A stretch of 64,000 bases of DNA. It comes from Candidula unifasciata. Its lineage: Eukaryota; Mollusca; Gastropoda; Stylommatophora; Geomitridae. This document shows positions 37,380-51,374 of the stretch, in pieces (position 1 is the stretch's first letter; every line of letters starts with the position of its first letter). The stretch lies in NCBI GenBank assembly GCA_905116865.2, contig CAJHNH020004557.1:1086765-1150764 (forward strand), in the 5' to 3' direction. Made by a program: the position numbers and the translations under genes. Below the pieces are notes generated by a model that was not told the DNA's origin, did no database searches, and saw only the letters and a program-made list of their open reading frames with translations.

Positions 37380-40300
37380 CTGATTTGTTTTCTTAAAGAA
37401 CATAGTGTTTTGAACTTACACAATTTTTTTTAATTTCGTTTTCATAAGTCTGCAGAATTGTTTTGCTACAACCACATTCTGTTACTATCTCTGTCTTCTT
37501 CTTCTTCTTCTTCACTGGTCAACATTTGCTGTGCCTCTATTTCAGTAGGGGCCATAAATAGGATGGTGGGCTTGAAATCTTCACCGGTGCACCTTAGTTT
37601 ATCTTGTAGGATCGCTTTTGTAGGCCAGATTTCATATCTCTGACTGGCAAAGACCTGACACTCCTGAAAGACATGTTCTAAAGTTTGCTTGTGAAGAATT
37701 AGCAAGACCCATTCAGTGTTTGTGACTATTTCTGTCTACTACTGACAGTTTTGCCTCAGTCATCAAAATTTACATCTGCTTCAATCTATATTTAGTTCTG
37801 CTTTGTTCTACATTAGTTCTGCTCTAGTTTATGGTACTTAATTCTGCAGTTCTATTTGAATGCTGTTTACCTTTCCTTCTTTTGGTTACTTTTTGTTCTT
37901 GGAACTGACTACTTATATTCGTGAAATATAACCTAAACTACACTTCCATCTGGTCCTTGGAAACTCTCAGCTTTGTGTACCTTAATACTCAGTTTAGTTC
38001 ATTTTTAATTACCAATATCGCACTTCTGACATGGCCAGAAGTGCTCCATCTACTTCATAATAAGATTTATTATTGACAACTAACTAGCTGTGCCAGTATT
38101 TTATTATATTTTTTATGTTTCTTTTTTCACATTCACCAGCTGTAAACTTCAGTGGAACATGCTTGTTTTCTTTCACTTTTGAACATTCTTGTTCTATACT
38201 TGATTTTGTGCATACTGTTGGTTCCTCACCTCTCTGGCAGGTGCACTCTGACTTTGAAACATCGATCCTATCTACATTGGCTAGAGTTACAGACCTGTTT
38301 CTAGGATGACCTCGGTGAGGTGTAGTAAGGCTTAACCATTATGAGCCGTGGTCTTGTTGCACCAGCACATGTGGGTCAGAACCTTTGCATCTTGACAGCT
38401 TCTCTTGTTGCACTTGGTGTGCTTGTTTCTGTGTGGTCTTATTGTTAATCTGACATGTGCATTGTAACTGTTGATGTTGATACATTCCATAACCTTATCA
38501 CCTAGGGAACACTAAAAAACATGGGCCATGAACCCCTTAAATCCCCCCCCCCCCCCCCCCCCCCAATCCTTTAAAACACAAATATTGTATAGAAGCTAGT
38601 AATAACTTTTTTTAAAATCTTCTTTTTTGCTTCAGTTTCGTATGCTTAGGTCAGCACTTCAGGTAGGCTGTAAAGGGGGTTAAGGGAGTAATCAGTAAAC
38701 ATTAACAGAGTGAAACATTAAATAGAAAACATTCCCCAGGGCCCTAAAAAATATGTTTATTAGGTGACTCGTGCCCTGACCTCTATCACTGAGACTGAAA
38801 AAAAATTTGACCTTAGCATGGTCTTTTAAAAAATGAAGAAAAAATGTAGCTTCACAAGAAAACTCCCCTAAATGCTATTTGTAGTAAATATATTAATATC
38901 CTGACCTCCTACATGATGTGCAGATGCAAGCATGACTGATTGTATTAACTGTGTGTCGTAACTACACCACTGAAGAAAAGTCAGTTAAGTGACATTCGTG
39001 GATCATTGAACCCAACCGGGTTAAGAGTCCTGATTTTATCTCTGATCATTGGTTTGCAGTCCAGCCAACATATCTGCTCTTTCAATACCCTCAACACTGT
39101 ATGTTGGGATATGAAGACAAACTTTACAATGATTCAGATCAATGCCTTCATATGATACCTGCTTTACATTTTTTTGTCATGCTCAATGTAGTAATTGGTG
39201 TGCAAGAATGACTGCACTCAAGCTAAGGTCAAGCCATTATTATCTTGAACCTCTGTTCCTTCAAACCTTAATCCACTGTCCTTATTTCTTCTTCCTACAT
39301 AGAATTTTTTGTTGTTCTAACTTGGTTGTTCTTAGCGTGCACTTTTTTTTTTTCTCTTAACTTACATATTTTCTTCATTAATTTGTTGCAGTGAGATCAA
39401 AAACTTGAGAACAAAATATCTGTAAAAATAAATCTACTTAAACGTTTATGCCAGATTTTGTCAGCAAGGCAAGCTAATGTTTTGTTTATATGTTGTGTAA
39501 ATAGAGCTATGCATTAAATAACACCAGTGATATGTTCTGTAAAATAGGATGTCATAATTACATATACAAACACCATAGCATGTACAGTATTATAGATTTT
39601 GTTTCTACTACAGTAAGTAATGACACTTTTAGTGCCATTAGCACACTGGGTATATGATGCTAGACCCAAATGTTATAAATCCATCGTTACTTGATGGGTG
39701 ATGTGGTCAGTGTCACGCCAGGCACCTTTACTTTCCAGACATTACCTAGTATCTATTTGAGGCTGGTTACACCCTAGAGCCAAGGTCAATTTTGTAAATC
39801 ACATCTGCTCTGCAGGTGTCGGCCCAAAACCTTTAGGTTTACAGATAAACATATCTCCATAACTGTTCTTTCAGTACCAGCGGTAAATTAATTAGATGTA
39901 AATCGATGCTTGATGTGTTTCTTAGTACTGAAAGAGGTCATGTGTAATCAGACCATGAGATTGTTGGCATTTTGATTACGTTAAGACTTTTTTGTTCTAA
40001 TAAATATTTCAGAATTTGTTATGGTTAATTTTGCATTCCATATGTTTGAAAATTAGAATCATGAAATGTTGTATTTTCTTGACCCTACTGTATGGTGCGG
40101 ACACCTGGACAGTGTGCAAGCAGTTAAAAAGTTGGACTGGAGATACAGAAGAAAGGTTTATCTCATGGAAACTACTTATTTTTTGCATTCACTGGCAGAA
40201 GGTTCTTGTTGTTTGTCCACTTCTGGACTCTAGTCCTGTTTCAGAATCTGAGTGTTGCATGCACATCCATTTTACAGATCTAATTTGTATGCAGACTGTT

Positions 40301-43300
40301 GGTTCCTTGCCTCTCAGGCAGATGCACTCTTGACTTCAAAGGAAGCTCCCAATTAGTCAACTCTTACAACATGCTTTTGGGCAGGCAGTGGGATTGCTCT
40401 TGTTTTCCCCCACAGCGGGGCATCGGAACCCACATGGAGAACCTCATGGAAACATAGGCAATAAATACAGAGGTAAAGATGAGACTAAGGATATGAGTTG
40501 CACGGGGAAAAAAGAGAGACACCAGTGAAATATTTTGGCCGGAGCGGTTGACTGAATGTTAGAAGCCTCTGGGTTTTTCCCCTCAAGAGCGAAATAAAAA
40601 TCCAAATCTACACAGTTGGTGCTGACTACACTAGCCATGCAGCCCTAAATCCTCAGGAGCATAGGTCCAACATCCTACACTTAAATACAGGCAGTAATGG
40701 TAGTGTTTGACAGACATATTTCTGGAACATTCAGAAGACATAGCATTGTTATAAAAAACAACACTGAAGGAACATGCTAAAGGCTTGTGAGCATTAGGTT
40801 TGTCAGTGATACAAGTGGGAGGATAACTTCAAGAGATGGATGAAAGAGTGTACATCTATGGAAGGAGACTGTGCTAGAGATCTGTTGCAGCCGAGCTTCA
40901 TTGTGGAGCTGGCACCTGATTGATTATTCCTTTTAAAGCATCTGAAATTCCTCTATATTTTTTTCTTCTTATAGTCCATGCCGTGTGGCATAGGTAGTCA
41001 TGTCTATCCACAGCCTTTTGTCTCATGTACGTTTAGTCAGCTCCAACACAGATGATCTTCCTTGTCATGTCAAAGTGTCCAGCATCTTCTGTCTCAGTCT
41101 TCCCCTGCCTCCCCCCCCACCCTTCCAGCTTCAACCACTATGATATACTCCAGTTTTATCCTTCTCCTGACATGACCAGAGAATGTAGATTGTCTTCTAC
41201 AGATGTGGGCAATCGGTTCTTTTTGTGAATCAGTTTCTTTCAAGACATTTTAGATTGTCTCCTTCAGATGTGGACAGTTGGTTTATTTTGTGAATAGTTT
41301 CTTTCAAGACATTTTAGATTGTCTCCTTCAGGTGTGGGCAATCGGTTCTTTTTTGTAAATCAGTTTCTTTCAAGACATTTTAGATTGTCTCCTTCAGGTG
41401 TGGGCAATCGGTTCTTTTTTGTAAATCAGTTTCTTTCAAGACCACCTTAATTTCTCCATAGGATTCTCATAATTTGTCTAAAGAACCACATTTGCACATA
41501 ATTTTTGACTTATTCACATATAGGATTTATATAGCTCTTGAGAATTCTTTTTCTCACCTCCAATGTCAAAGAAAGATGGCATAGAGTATTCTTCAGTGTG
41601 TGAAATGTTGTCTTTGCTTAAGCTGTTCTACATTTAATGTTTTTTTTAATACATCTGCTGCTATCATGTTACCCAAGTACTTAAACATATTAACTTGCTT
41701 GAGGATTATTCTATTTACTTTGATACTGCGTTTTGGAAGGTCCATTTTCTTTGTAATTATCCTCCATTATCCATTAGTAAGCCATTCTAGCATACATTAC
41801 TTTCTTAAGTTTTATTCGTCGTTCCAGTTTTTCCGAAGTGAAAAAGTAAAGCTAATTTGACTTAGATGTTTATAGACCAGTTGGCGATGGATGAATGATG
41901 TGGTCAACATCAGACTATCATTGTTTCTTTCCAGAACATTATGTTATGCTTATTTTAGTCTGGATTAACTGGGAGCAGTCAGTTTGGAGGGGGGAAAACC
42001 CATCTAACTTGATACAGATTCGAGCCCAAGATCTTCAGGCCAACAGGTGAGCGTTTTGCCATTGTGTTACCACAGTTCCCTTTTCCAAAGTGCTCTGTTT
42101 TAATTGTGTTATTCCAATATGAAAGGGAAACCATGATCACACAAAAATAAAACTGCTAATCTGTTGACAAGACTGAGGACAGTTACATACTGTTTGTGTC
42201 CTTTAAAATGCTGTAGTGTATTTTTCTTCTGCATTTATTGTGCATTCTAGTGGCGTATAGGCTTTCAACCAACTCACACCAAGCTTTCTCTTGATTTAAG
42301 GTCTAACAGCATTGCACTGTGGATTTTCCCATAAGTGCTTCATTCTCATCTTCAGCAACCAACTCAGCCTTTCAGTTCTGATAGTGCCCTTAGCAGACTG
42401 ACTTTGTGTCTGTCTTGCATTTCTCTGGTAATGAGTATGGTCGCTTGCACACATGCCTGCTTATTTGTGGCCAGGGGTTTAAAGCCTCATCTAGATGGAC
42501 TGAAAATAAGCCAAGGCTCCAGGGTTGGCCCAACATAGAATGGAAGTAGGGAGCCACAGAACAAAGTGGCTAGGCACTCTGGTTGCTCATCCACTTATGG
42601 AGTTTAGTCTTGTTCCAGACCCTGAGTTTTGCATGCACTTTCATTTCACATTCTGGCTCAATTTTATGCAAACCTTTGGCTGCTGGTCTCTCAGACGGAT
42701 GCACTCCAGATTGGAAGGAAACATCCTCAAATAGTCTAGACTCTCACGACATGCTTATTAGGGGGCAGTGGGGCTGTTTTTGTTCCCCAAAATAGGGCCC
42801 TGAAATGCTCTTGAGGAAGTTTTGTGTTTGAATCCCTTGGTTCCCAGGTTGACCCAGCTAAAATGGGTACCAGGTTATATCCTGGAAAGTAAAGGTGGCC
42901 AGTATGATGTAGTGCTTGATTCTGCACCTTGTCTAACTTGATCATTCCAATTGTCACATTGTATTTGCACTGAAACAGACTGTTACCTTGTATGCAGCTG
43001 AAGACGAATCAAATTGTTTCCATCAAAGACAAATTGTGACTTTGTGTATGTGTACACCATTGTGCAATGCATTGTCCTATTGTGTGTACATCCAAAACAA
43101 GTTGTCAAATTGTGTGTACTGAACAGTTTCCTATTTCTGTATTCAGTATTTCGTTTTTACTGTCATTTGTATGTGGCTTTTTGTGAAGGAATTAGGAACA
43201 GAGTTTATATCAGAGAATCTGCTGAACATATTTCATTATTCAGCTGGACATTTGTGTGCTTTATGTTAAGAGATTATCATCAAAATCATGATGCTGTGTG

Positions 43301-46300
43301 GTAATGTCATTCATCATCATCATCCAGGGTTTCAGCTCTTAAGTTGGTTGTGAATCTTCCTGATCATTCATATTTATCTACCTTTTGGCCTCTTTAAGTT
43401 TCAAAGACTTCTATGGTGCATCTGTTTTATGTTGTCCTTTAAAGGTTTTTCTGACTGACACTGAGGTAAAAAAAAAAAAAAAAAAACTTTGCACAACCAA
43501 CATTTTCTAGAGCATTTGCATTAATCAAAAATTATGTTGTGAAAATTTTGTTTTAAATTTAAGACGTTATTTACAAGTTTAATGAAAAACGCAAGATGGC
43601 AGAATTCTCAATCAATTCTCATGTGATTTAACATTTTGTGACTGTTTTCAATCATTGCTGTCATTTATTAAGTAGTTGTTGAAATATTTACCTGATAAAC
43701 AATAATTCATTTATTTGTGCCTTTTTGTGTGTGCATTATCATAAAAAATGAAAAACTTGTTTATGTTGGAACCTCACAGAATTATATGCAAGTATCACTC
43801 TACTGACTTCAGTAAAAGATTGTAGATTAAATATCTTCTAGTTTCTGTGCTTACTTTTCTGTTGTGAAATGCCTTGTCAAGTGTTTTGTGTGTATAAGTT
43901 CATATACAGATTATACAGCATCAAGAAAGGGACAAAAGATTCTGGAGGTTAAAGTTAATAAATAGATTAAACAGTATCAGGGAGAAAAAGGGGGTTCTGG
44001 AGGTATTCGTTTAGCTACAGATAAAACAGCATCAGGGATTTTAAAAAAAGGGAGTTCTGGAGGTATACGTTGAGCTACAGATTAAACAGCATCAGGGAGA
44101 AAAAGGGGGTTCTGGAGGTATTCGTTTAGCTACAGATAAAACAGCATCAGGGATTTTAAAAAAAAGGGAGTTCTGGAGGTATTCGTTTAGCTACAGATTA
44201 AACAGCATCAGGGAGAAAAAGGGGGTTCAGAGAGGAAATATAAGTTAACATACAGATTAAACAGCGTCAGGAAGAAAAAGGGGTTCTGGGGAAAATAAAA
44301 CGTTAACATACAGATTAAACAGCATCAGGAAGAAAAAAGGGTTCTGGAGGAAATAAAAAGTTAACATACAGATTAAACAGCATCAGGAAGAAAAATGGGT
44401 TCTGGGGGAAATAAAAGTTAACATACAGATTTATCAGCATCAGTGAGTCAAAAAGGGTTCTGGAGGTGGTACAAGTTAACATACAGATTAAACAGCATCA
44501 GAGAGACAAAAAGGGGTTCTGGAGGTGGTACAAGTTAACATACAGATTAAACAGCATCAGGGAGACAAAAAGGGGTTCTGGAGGTGGTACAAGTTAACAT
44601 ACAGATTAAACAGCATCAGGGAGACAAAAAGGGGTTCTGGAGGTGGTACAAGTTAACATACAGATTTAACAGCATCAGGGAGACAAAAAGGGTTCTGGAG
44701 GAAATAAAAAGTTAACATACAGATTTATCAGCATCAGGGAGACAAAAAGGGTTCTGGAGGAAATAAAAAGTTAACATACAGATTTATCAGCATCAGTGAG
44801 ACAAAAAGGGTTCTGGAGGTGGTACAAGTTATCATACAGATTAAACAGCATTAGGGAGACAAAAAGGGGTTCTGGAGGTGGTACAAGTTAACATACAGAT
44901 TAAACAGCATCAGGGAGACAAAAAGGGTTCTGGAGGTGGTACAAGTTAACATACAGATTAAACAGCATCAGGGAGACAAAAAGGGTTCTGGAGGAAATAA
45001 AAAGTTAACATACAGATTTATCAGCATCAGGGAGACAAAAAGGGGTTCTGGAGGTGGTACAAGTTAACATACAGATTTAACAGCATCAGGGAGACAAAAA
45101 GGGTTCTGGAGGAAATAAAAAGTTAACATACAGATTAAACAGCGTCAGGGAGACAAAAAGGGTTCTGGAGGAAATAAAAAGTTAACATACAGATTTAACA
45201 GCATCAGGGAGACAAAAAGGGTTCTGGAGGCATAATTAAGATTCAGATTAAACAGTATTAGGGAGAGGGGAAAAGGGTTTTGGATGTAAGAATATGTCTT
45301 TAGGACTACTCCAAAGTCCTTCTTGTGCAATTTTAATAGTTTTTACTTAAGTGAATTTTCAGGACTGTTATTTGTCACTTTACACTATGCCAAAGTCACA
45401 CCTGTGAATTCATACTCTAAACAGAACAAAGAAAGTTTTATTTTTCTTGCAACTACACAGTTTTAGAGGGATCTTAATGTTCAGATCCAATTTTCTTGAA
45501 ACAAGGATTTATCACTTAGGTAACTGGTGTCATCTCAGTGAAATGTACTATTTACACAGTAGATGTTGTGTTCTCAACGGTCAACATCACTTTGCATTAG
45601 TCCTTCCATGCAACAGCCACCGAGATTTACCTCTACTGATTGAGAAGTTGGTTAGAACATCTTTAATCTTAACGGCGACACTGACGTGCTTCACTCTGAG
45701 GTCACGTAATAATGTTAGCATTGGAGATATCTTCATTGTCAATATGCATCCTTCCGCATGCAGTTGTGCAATACTAAGTTTGCATAGAAGATGGAAGAAC
45801 TGACAGTTTATAGTAATTTTTGCATACATAAAGGAAGATTTGGCAAGGTAATTGTAAAAATATAATCACACAAACATATACACCAGTGCACATACTCAAC
45901 TCTTCATTGCACCTCGTTTATTAATCAGCATGCATGAGAACTGATTAAAAAGTTATAAACAAATGTGTCTCCCATTTATGGATTTTTTTAGGAATAAAAA
46001 TTACAGTTTCAATAATTTTTCTGAGCTCTAAATTTGCCAATTTAAGCTTGAGTTGATGACACTGCTAATCAATTCATCACAAAACACATGGTTACACATG
46101 TCTTTCCAAAAACACGCCAGGAGTCTTTCGAGAATTATTTATATTACATTTTAGTGGAAATACATTACAGGATGAAGTGTCTGCAAAGAATATTTTATGT
46201 CTCAAATAAAACAAAAAACAAAAAAATAATTTTTTAATGTAGCAAGAATAGACAACACGTGACAGGCTTATGCGTGTGACCAGAAGAATATTTTATATTG

Positions 46301-49300
46301 CTGAACTGGAAAACTACCCCGGGTGAAAAAAGTGCTGTTACGTAAGACAAAAAGAATGTTTTTTATGTAACTATAAGACTACATCGTGGACTGGAAGGTC
46401 TCTTCAGGTTACAAGAAAAATTTGTTGTGTGGCAAGAGGGCTACTGAAAGACTACTTATTGTAGCCCAAAAACAAAACAAAAAAATAAAAACAAAAGATT
46501 ACTTTGTTTGACAATTGGAATACTTCATGTAACGACTACTTTATGTGACAAGACTACTTTTTTTTATGGACAGGTTGAGTATTTTATGTTTCGAAAAGAT
46601 TGCTTCACGTAGCAAAAAGAACACTTCTTGTGGAAATACAAATGTTGGTTTTGCTATCGTAAAATAATGACAAACATGTACCATAATAAACAGAACTATA
46701 GTAAGTTTTCGTCCATTGTGTATATAAGTATATGATACTCATTTAAGAAAATATTCTGAAAAACCACCAGATAAGAGCTAAACATTCAGACCCTTATTGA
46801 GACTGTACTTTAGAAAAGAAGCAATGGCAAACTACTGGAGGTAAAATATGGCTAGAAAAAAAAACACAACAGCCACACACCAACATAATCGGTGGGGTTT
46901 TTTAACCATAGAAAAATATCAAATTTGAAATATGGGATCAGAAACGTTGGATGACCTGTCCGCGTTTTTGTACATGCTCGGGAAGTTGTCTGCGATTGTG
47001 AAATTCGTTCTCAACACACACACCAAAAAGTGGGGGGGGGGGGGGGGCCTGCCAACAACAATGGCCTCTCTACATCTTTGTGATCTCTTTGAAACAGGTA
47101 TGTGCTGGAAGGTTGTACATTTGCTTGGCTCGGCTTATCGCAAATGAGCGCAGTCCAGCTGACTTTTTGGGCAGCAAACACTACCAGAGAAAAATTAGCA
47201 ATTCGTAGTCCTGATTCGAAAATGCCTGCAAGTGAGTGCACGAAAATAGCCGGCATAGGCTATAGAACAGTCCAAGACTACTGCAACTTTTGCAAGTTGT
47301 GTTCCAATTACAGTCTGCATCGTGGTGAGCTCAGTGCCAAGAGATGGGCAACAAACCGCAGAGGGCAACATGTTGAAAGCAAAGTCGGACGTTGCCGTAG
47401 ATTATCTGTTTCCCCTGAACCAGTCTACAAGAATATATTATCAAAAATGCCTTGAAAAAGCCGAGTGGGGGTAGTTTTTACGACGTTACTGTCACCTTTA
47501 AGATTATTTACAAACAATACTTAAATTATGTTGTTAAATTTACACTTGGAGTCACCAGCTGAATAACAAAGGCCAATCGCAGAGATGCAATGAGGCACAA
47601 GGGCTGGGAATGTGAACAAGAAAAATGGTGAGGGGGGAGAAGATATTGAATTCGATTTCATATTTTAGATAGCTGTAGTTCCGTTATAGAAGATAACATC
47701 GTTTGATTATCTCGTAAGTATGCAGTCACAATAACTATCAACACAGGGTTACACACGGATAGATCTAATATGAAAACAAGAGGTCGCCCTAAAATAACAC
47801 AAAAGGGGTTGCTTTCCATCAAGCAATGGATCGCAAAATATTCCTTTCCACTAAGCTTAACGGCAAAAGTGATGATGATGATGATGCTCATTTCCTACTC
47901 AGTTTGGAACTCACTCGGGCATTTAGATTGATTACATTTGTCTATGTTATTTCCTAGAGTTTGTGAATCGTTTTTGCCAGAAGCTATAGTTAGGGAACTA
48001 CAGTTGCCTATAGAAAGACTATTTCCAGCGCTGCCAGACGCATTTGTCTATTCATGGTGACATTATGTCCTACATATAATGACGTGTTTTTATTGCACAT
48101 GTTTCTTCATTCCAGCGATTTTCACTATTCTCAGTGTGGAGAGGTAAAATGTCTTACTATGCCTGTACTTTCTGTTCATGTAAGTGAAACATAGCATGTG
48201 CCCCTTCATCGCATTTTGGGACCAAAATTAGTGGAACAATTTTGATATTTTAGGTGCGTTGAATAGCCGACTCTACTTCATGTTCAAACCCGTCTACAGC
48301 GCGCGCGCGCGCGCACTCACACACACACACACACACACAATAGCACTGGAAATGGGTGAAAAAAAAACCCACTACTTTTCATTCGCTAAATTTGACATGT
48401 TTCTCGTTGCCTGTACACATGCCTTAGCGAAATAGCGACCCAATTCTGCGTCCGCGTCTGCGTGCGTGCATGCGCGCGCGTATATGTGTGTATGTGTGTT
48501 TAAACAGGCATTGGCATGGGAAATAGATATACTGAGAAAACTAGCACGCTAAAGAGACGGAAGAAAAAAGATCTCTTTTTTGAATTAAATCTTAAACCTA
48601 GTTGTTACGACTGAGTGTGAAAAAAGTTGATTTAATCTAGTACGTTTCTCTCTGTCTACATTTTACAACTTTCTGGGAAAGTTGATGAACTGAGATGTTT
48701 AACCCTTGCAATAACAATTATCTCATCATACTTTTTTTGGTTGCTTCAAAGATACTATAATGTGTCTGCAGTCTTCAGTCGCACATATGGTATATTAACC
48801 CTTTATATCTGAATTGTTAGTTTAAAACTACTTCTGCCTCACGCTGTTGAACTCTTTCAGACAACAGTGTTTATTGCTTTAAGGCTCAACTCCTTGGGAT
48901 AGATGTGGTTCAACAAATAATGGGGAAGGGGGGGGGGGGGGAAAGAGTTAAGAATACACTGTCTCTACATTTTACGATATTTGTAAGGTTTTCCTGTGTC
49001 TATATTTTACGACTTAATGGAGCGAGTTGACGGAAGGAAATATGTAAGAATACTTACTCCTTTTCTACGATTTACGACTTCATGGGACTAGTTGGTGGAC
49101 GGCATTGTGTAAAGATACTCCGTGTCTACATTTTGCGACTTTGTCGGGCGAACAGATGGACGAAAATTTGGAGTATGCCGTGCTCCATGTCTACGTTTTG
49201 CGACGACACATAACTGTATAATGTTTTTTCTTGGCCCATATTTTTACGCCATTTACCAAGTGTCTCCTCCATATCAATATTTGTCTTTACGCGACAAGTT

Positions 49301-50924
49301 ACTATTTGGATATACGATAGGTTTCTTGTTGTCTAAATGTTAAAACTTCTTATAGGAACATGATATACGGGCCGATTTAAGATTTCCTGTTTTTGTACAT
49401 TTTACGACTTCCGTTCACAATATGGTAGCAGGTCGCCAGTAGGGTGTCTTTATATTCACATTCAAAACTTGCTTCAACTTCGGCTGTGGGGAGAAAGAAA
49501 AAAAAATTAAAAGGAATACTAACAGTGCCATTCTTGCGTCAGTATATTACATCTTTGTCCATATTTACTTCTTCTATTGTCTTCAGTTATTACGTTTACC
49601 TTGTTCTCTTTTAGCTGCTTTTTTCGTTTTATAACTTGCTTAGCTTCTTAGGATGTCATATTTCTGTGTTTATCCTTTACATATTCGGCTATCAAGGACT
49701 ATAGAGTTGAGTTAAGAATCAACCTCGCAGAACTCGGGACATTCTTACAAGTGCTCCGTCTCCATCTTTAGCAGTCAGGACAGCGTTTAAATTCCGACGG
49801 CACCAGTAGGCCGTCTGACTATATGTCAGTCTTGTCTTTTCCTTGAGCGTTAACTCTTTCAGTCCCAGTCGGGTGTAACATTAAATCATCACAACAACAT
49901 ATAGTTTGAGAATCGAGGTGGAGGCGGTCATTGCAGTCTTCCGCAGGCTTGAGAATCAAACACATGTGGCAACTGTAACTAACTCACATAGCATGCTAAG
50001 AAAGGTGAGACAGGTATGCTTCTTGCAGAGCGGCAAGCATGGCTTTAGAGGTTCCGAGTAGTTAGCATTTGTGTGTGTGTGTGTGTGTGGATGATTTGTC
50101 CAGGGAATGTGGTTGTGATGGGAAATGAGGAGGCGGATAGATTGGTTGGTTCTACACCACTTGGTTTTAAATTGATGCATGACGAGCAAGAAGTTATAAA
50201 GACCCTTTGAGAATGAGTATACTCTGCGCCTGTGGCTTAGGTGTCATGCCATTTGTAATTTCGAACTGCTTGGTTTGATTCAGCTGCAGGAAATTTGACA
50301 GCGGACCTCTTTGTGTCGCAGCAATCTGAAATTAGTGGCAAACTACTGTCCATAAAATCGCCTAGTTAAACTTCCAGCAGAGAAAAAAACAGAGGCTGGT
50401 TTTTGGACAGTCTGTAAGGGATCTCTCTGCAACATTCTTATAACCTTTGTTAAAGTAATGATCACGGTTACCTGCCTTGTTGAGGAGTTACAAGGGCACT
50501 CCAAGATGGCGTTGTTGATCTTGGTTACAGCCATTTCTTGACGTAGTTAGTTAGACGAGAGGGGAGCGACGTGACCGAGGAGATTACATCTGAAACGGTA
50601 AGTGAAACAATATATGATATCTGACACGTCAGGATAACAGTTAAGCCATCTTAAATATCCGGCTAAATACATATGACATATGATGGGCCGCGTTAGCGCA
50701 GCCGACAGGAGACTCGCTTTCAAATCCATCTGCGACTCGCTGCAACCCACGGCCGGTGTTCAAAACCGGGCGGTTCCCGGGGTTCACCCAGCCTCTAGGA
50801 AATGGGTACCAGAGTTAACACTCTGGGGTAAATGGAGAAACGTCGCTGTAGCTATAGAGTTACGTGCGAACCGCGACACTGGCGGACAATTGGACTCTCG
50901 ATTAGCGTCAGCGCCATGATAGAT

Positions 50925-51122
<198 letters not shown>

Positions 51123-51174
51123 TAGATAGATAGATTAGATAGATTAGATAGATAGATAGATAGATAGATTAGAT

Positions 51175-51374
<200 letters not shown>
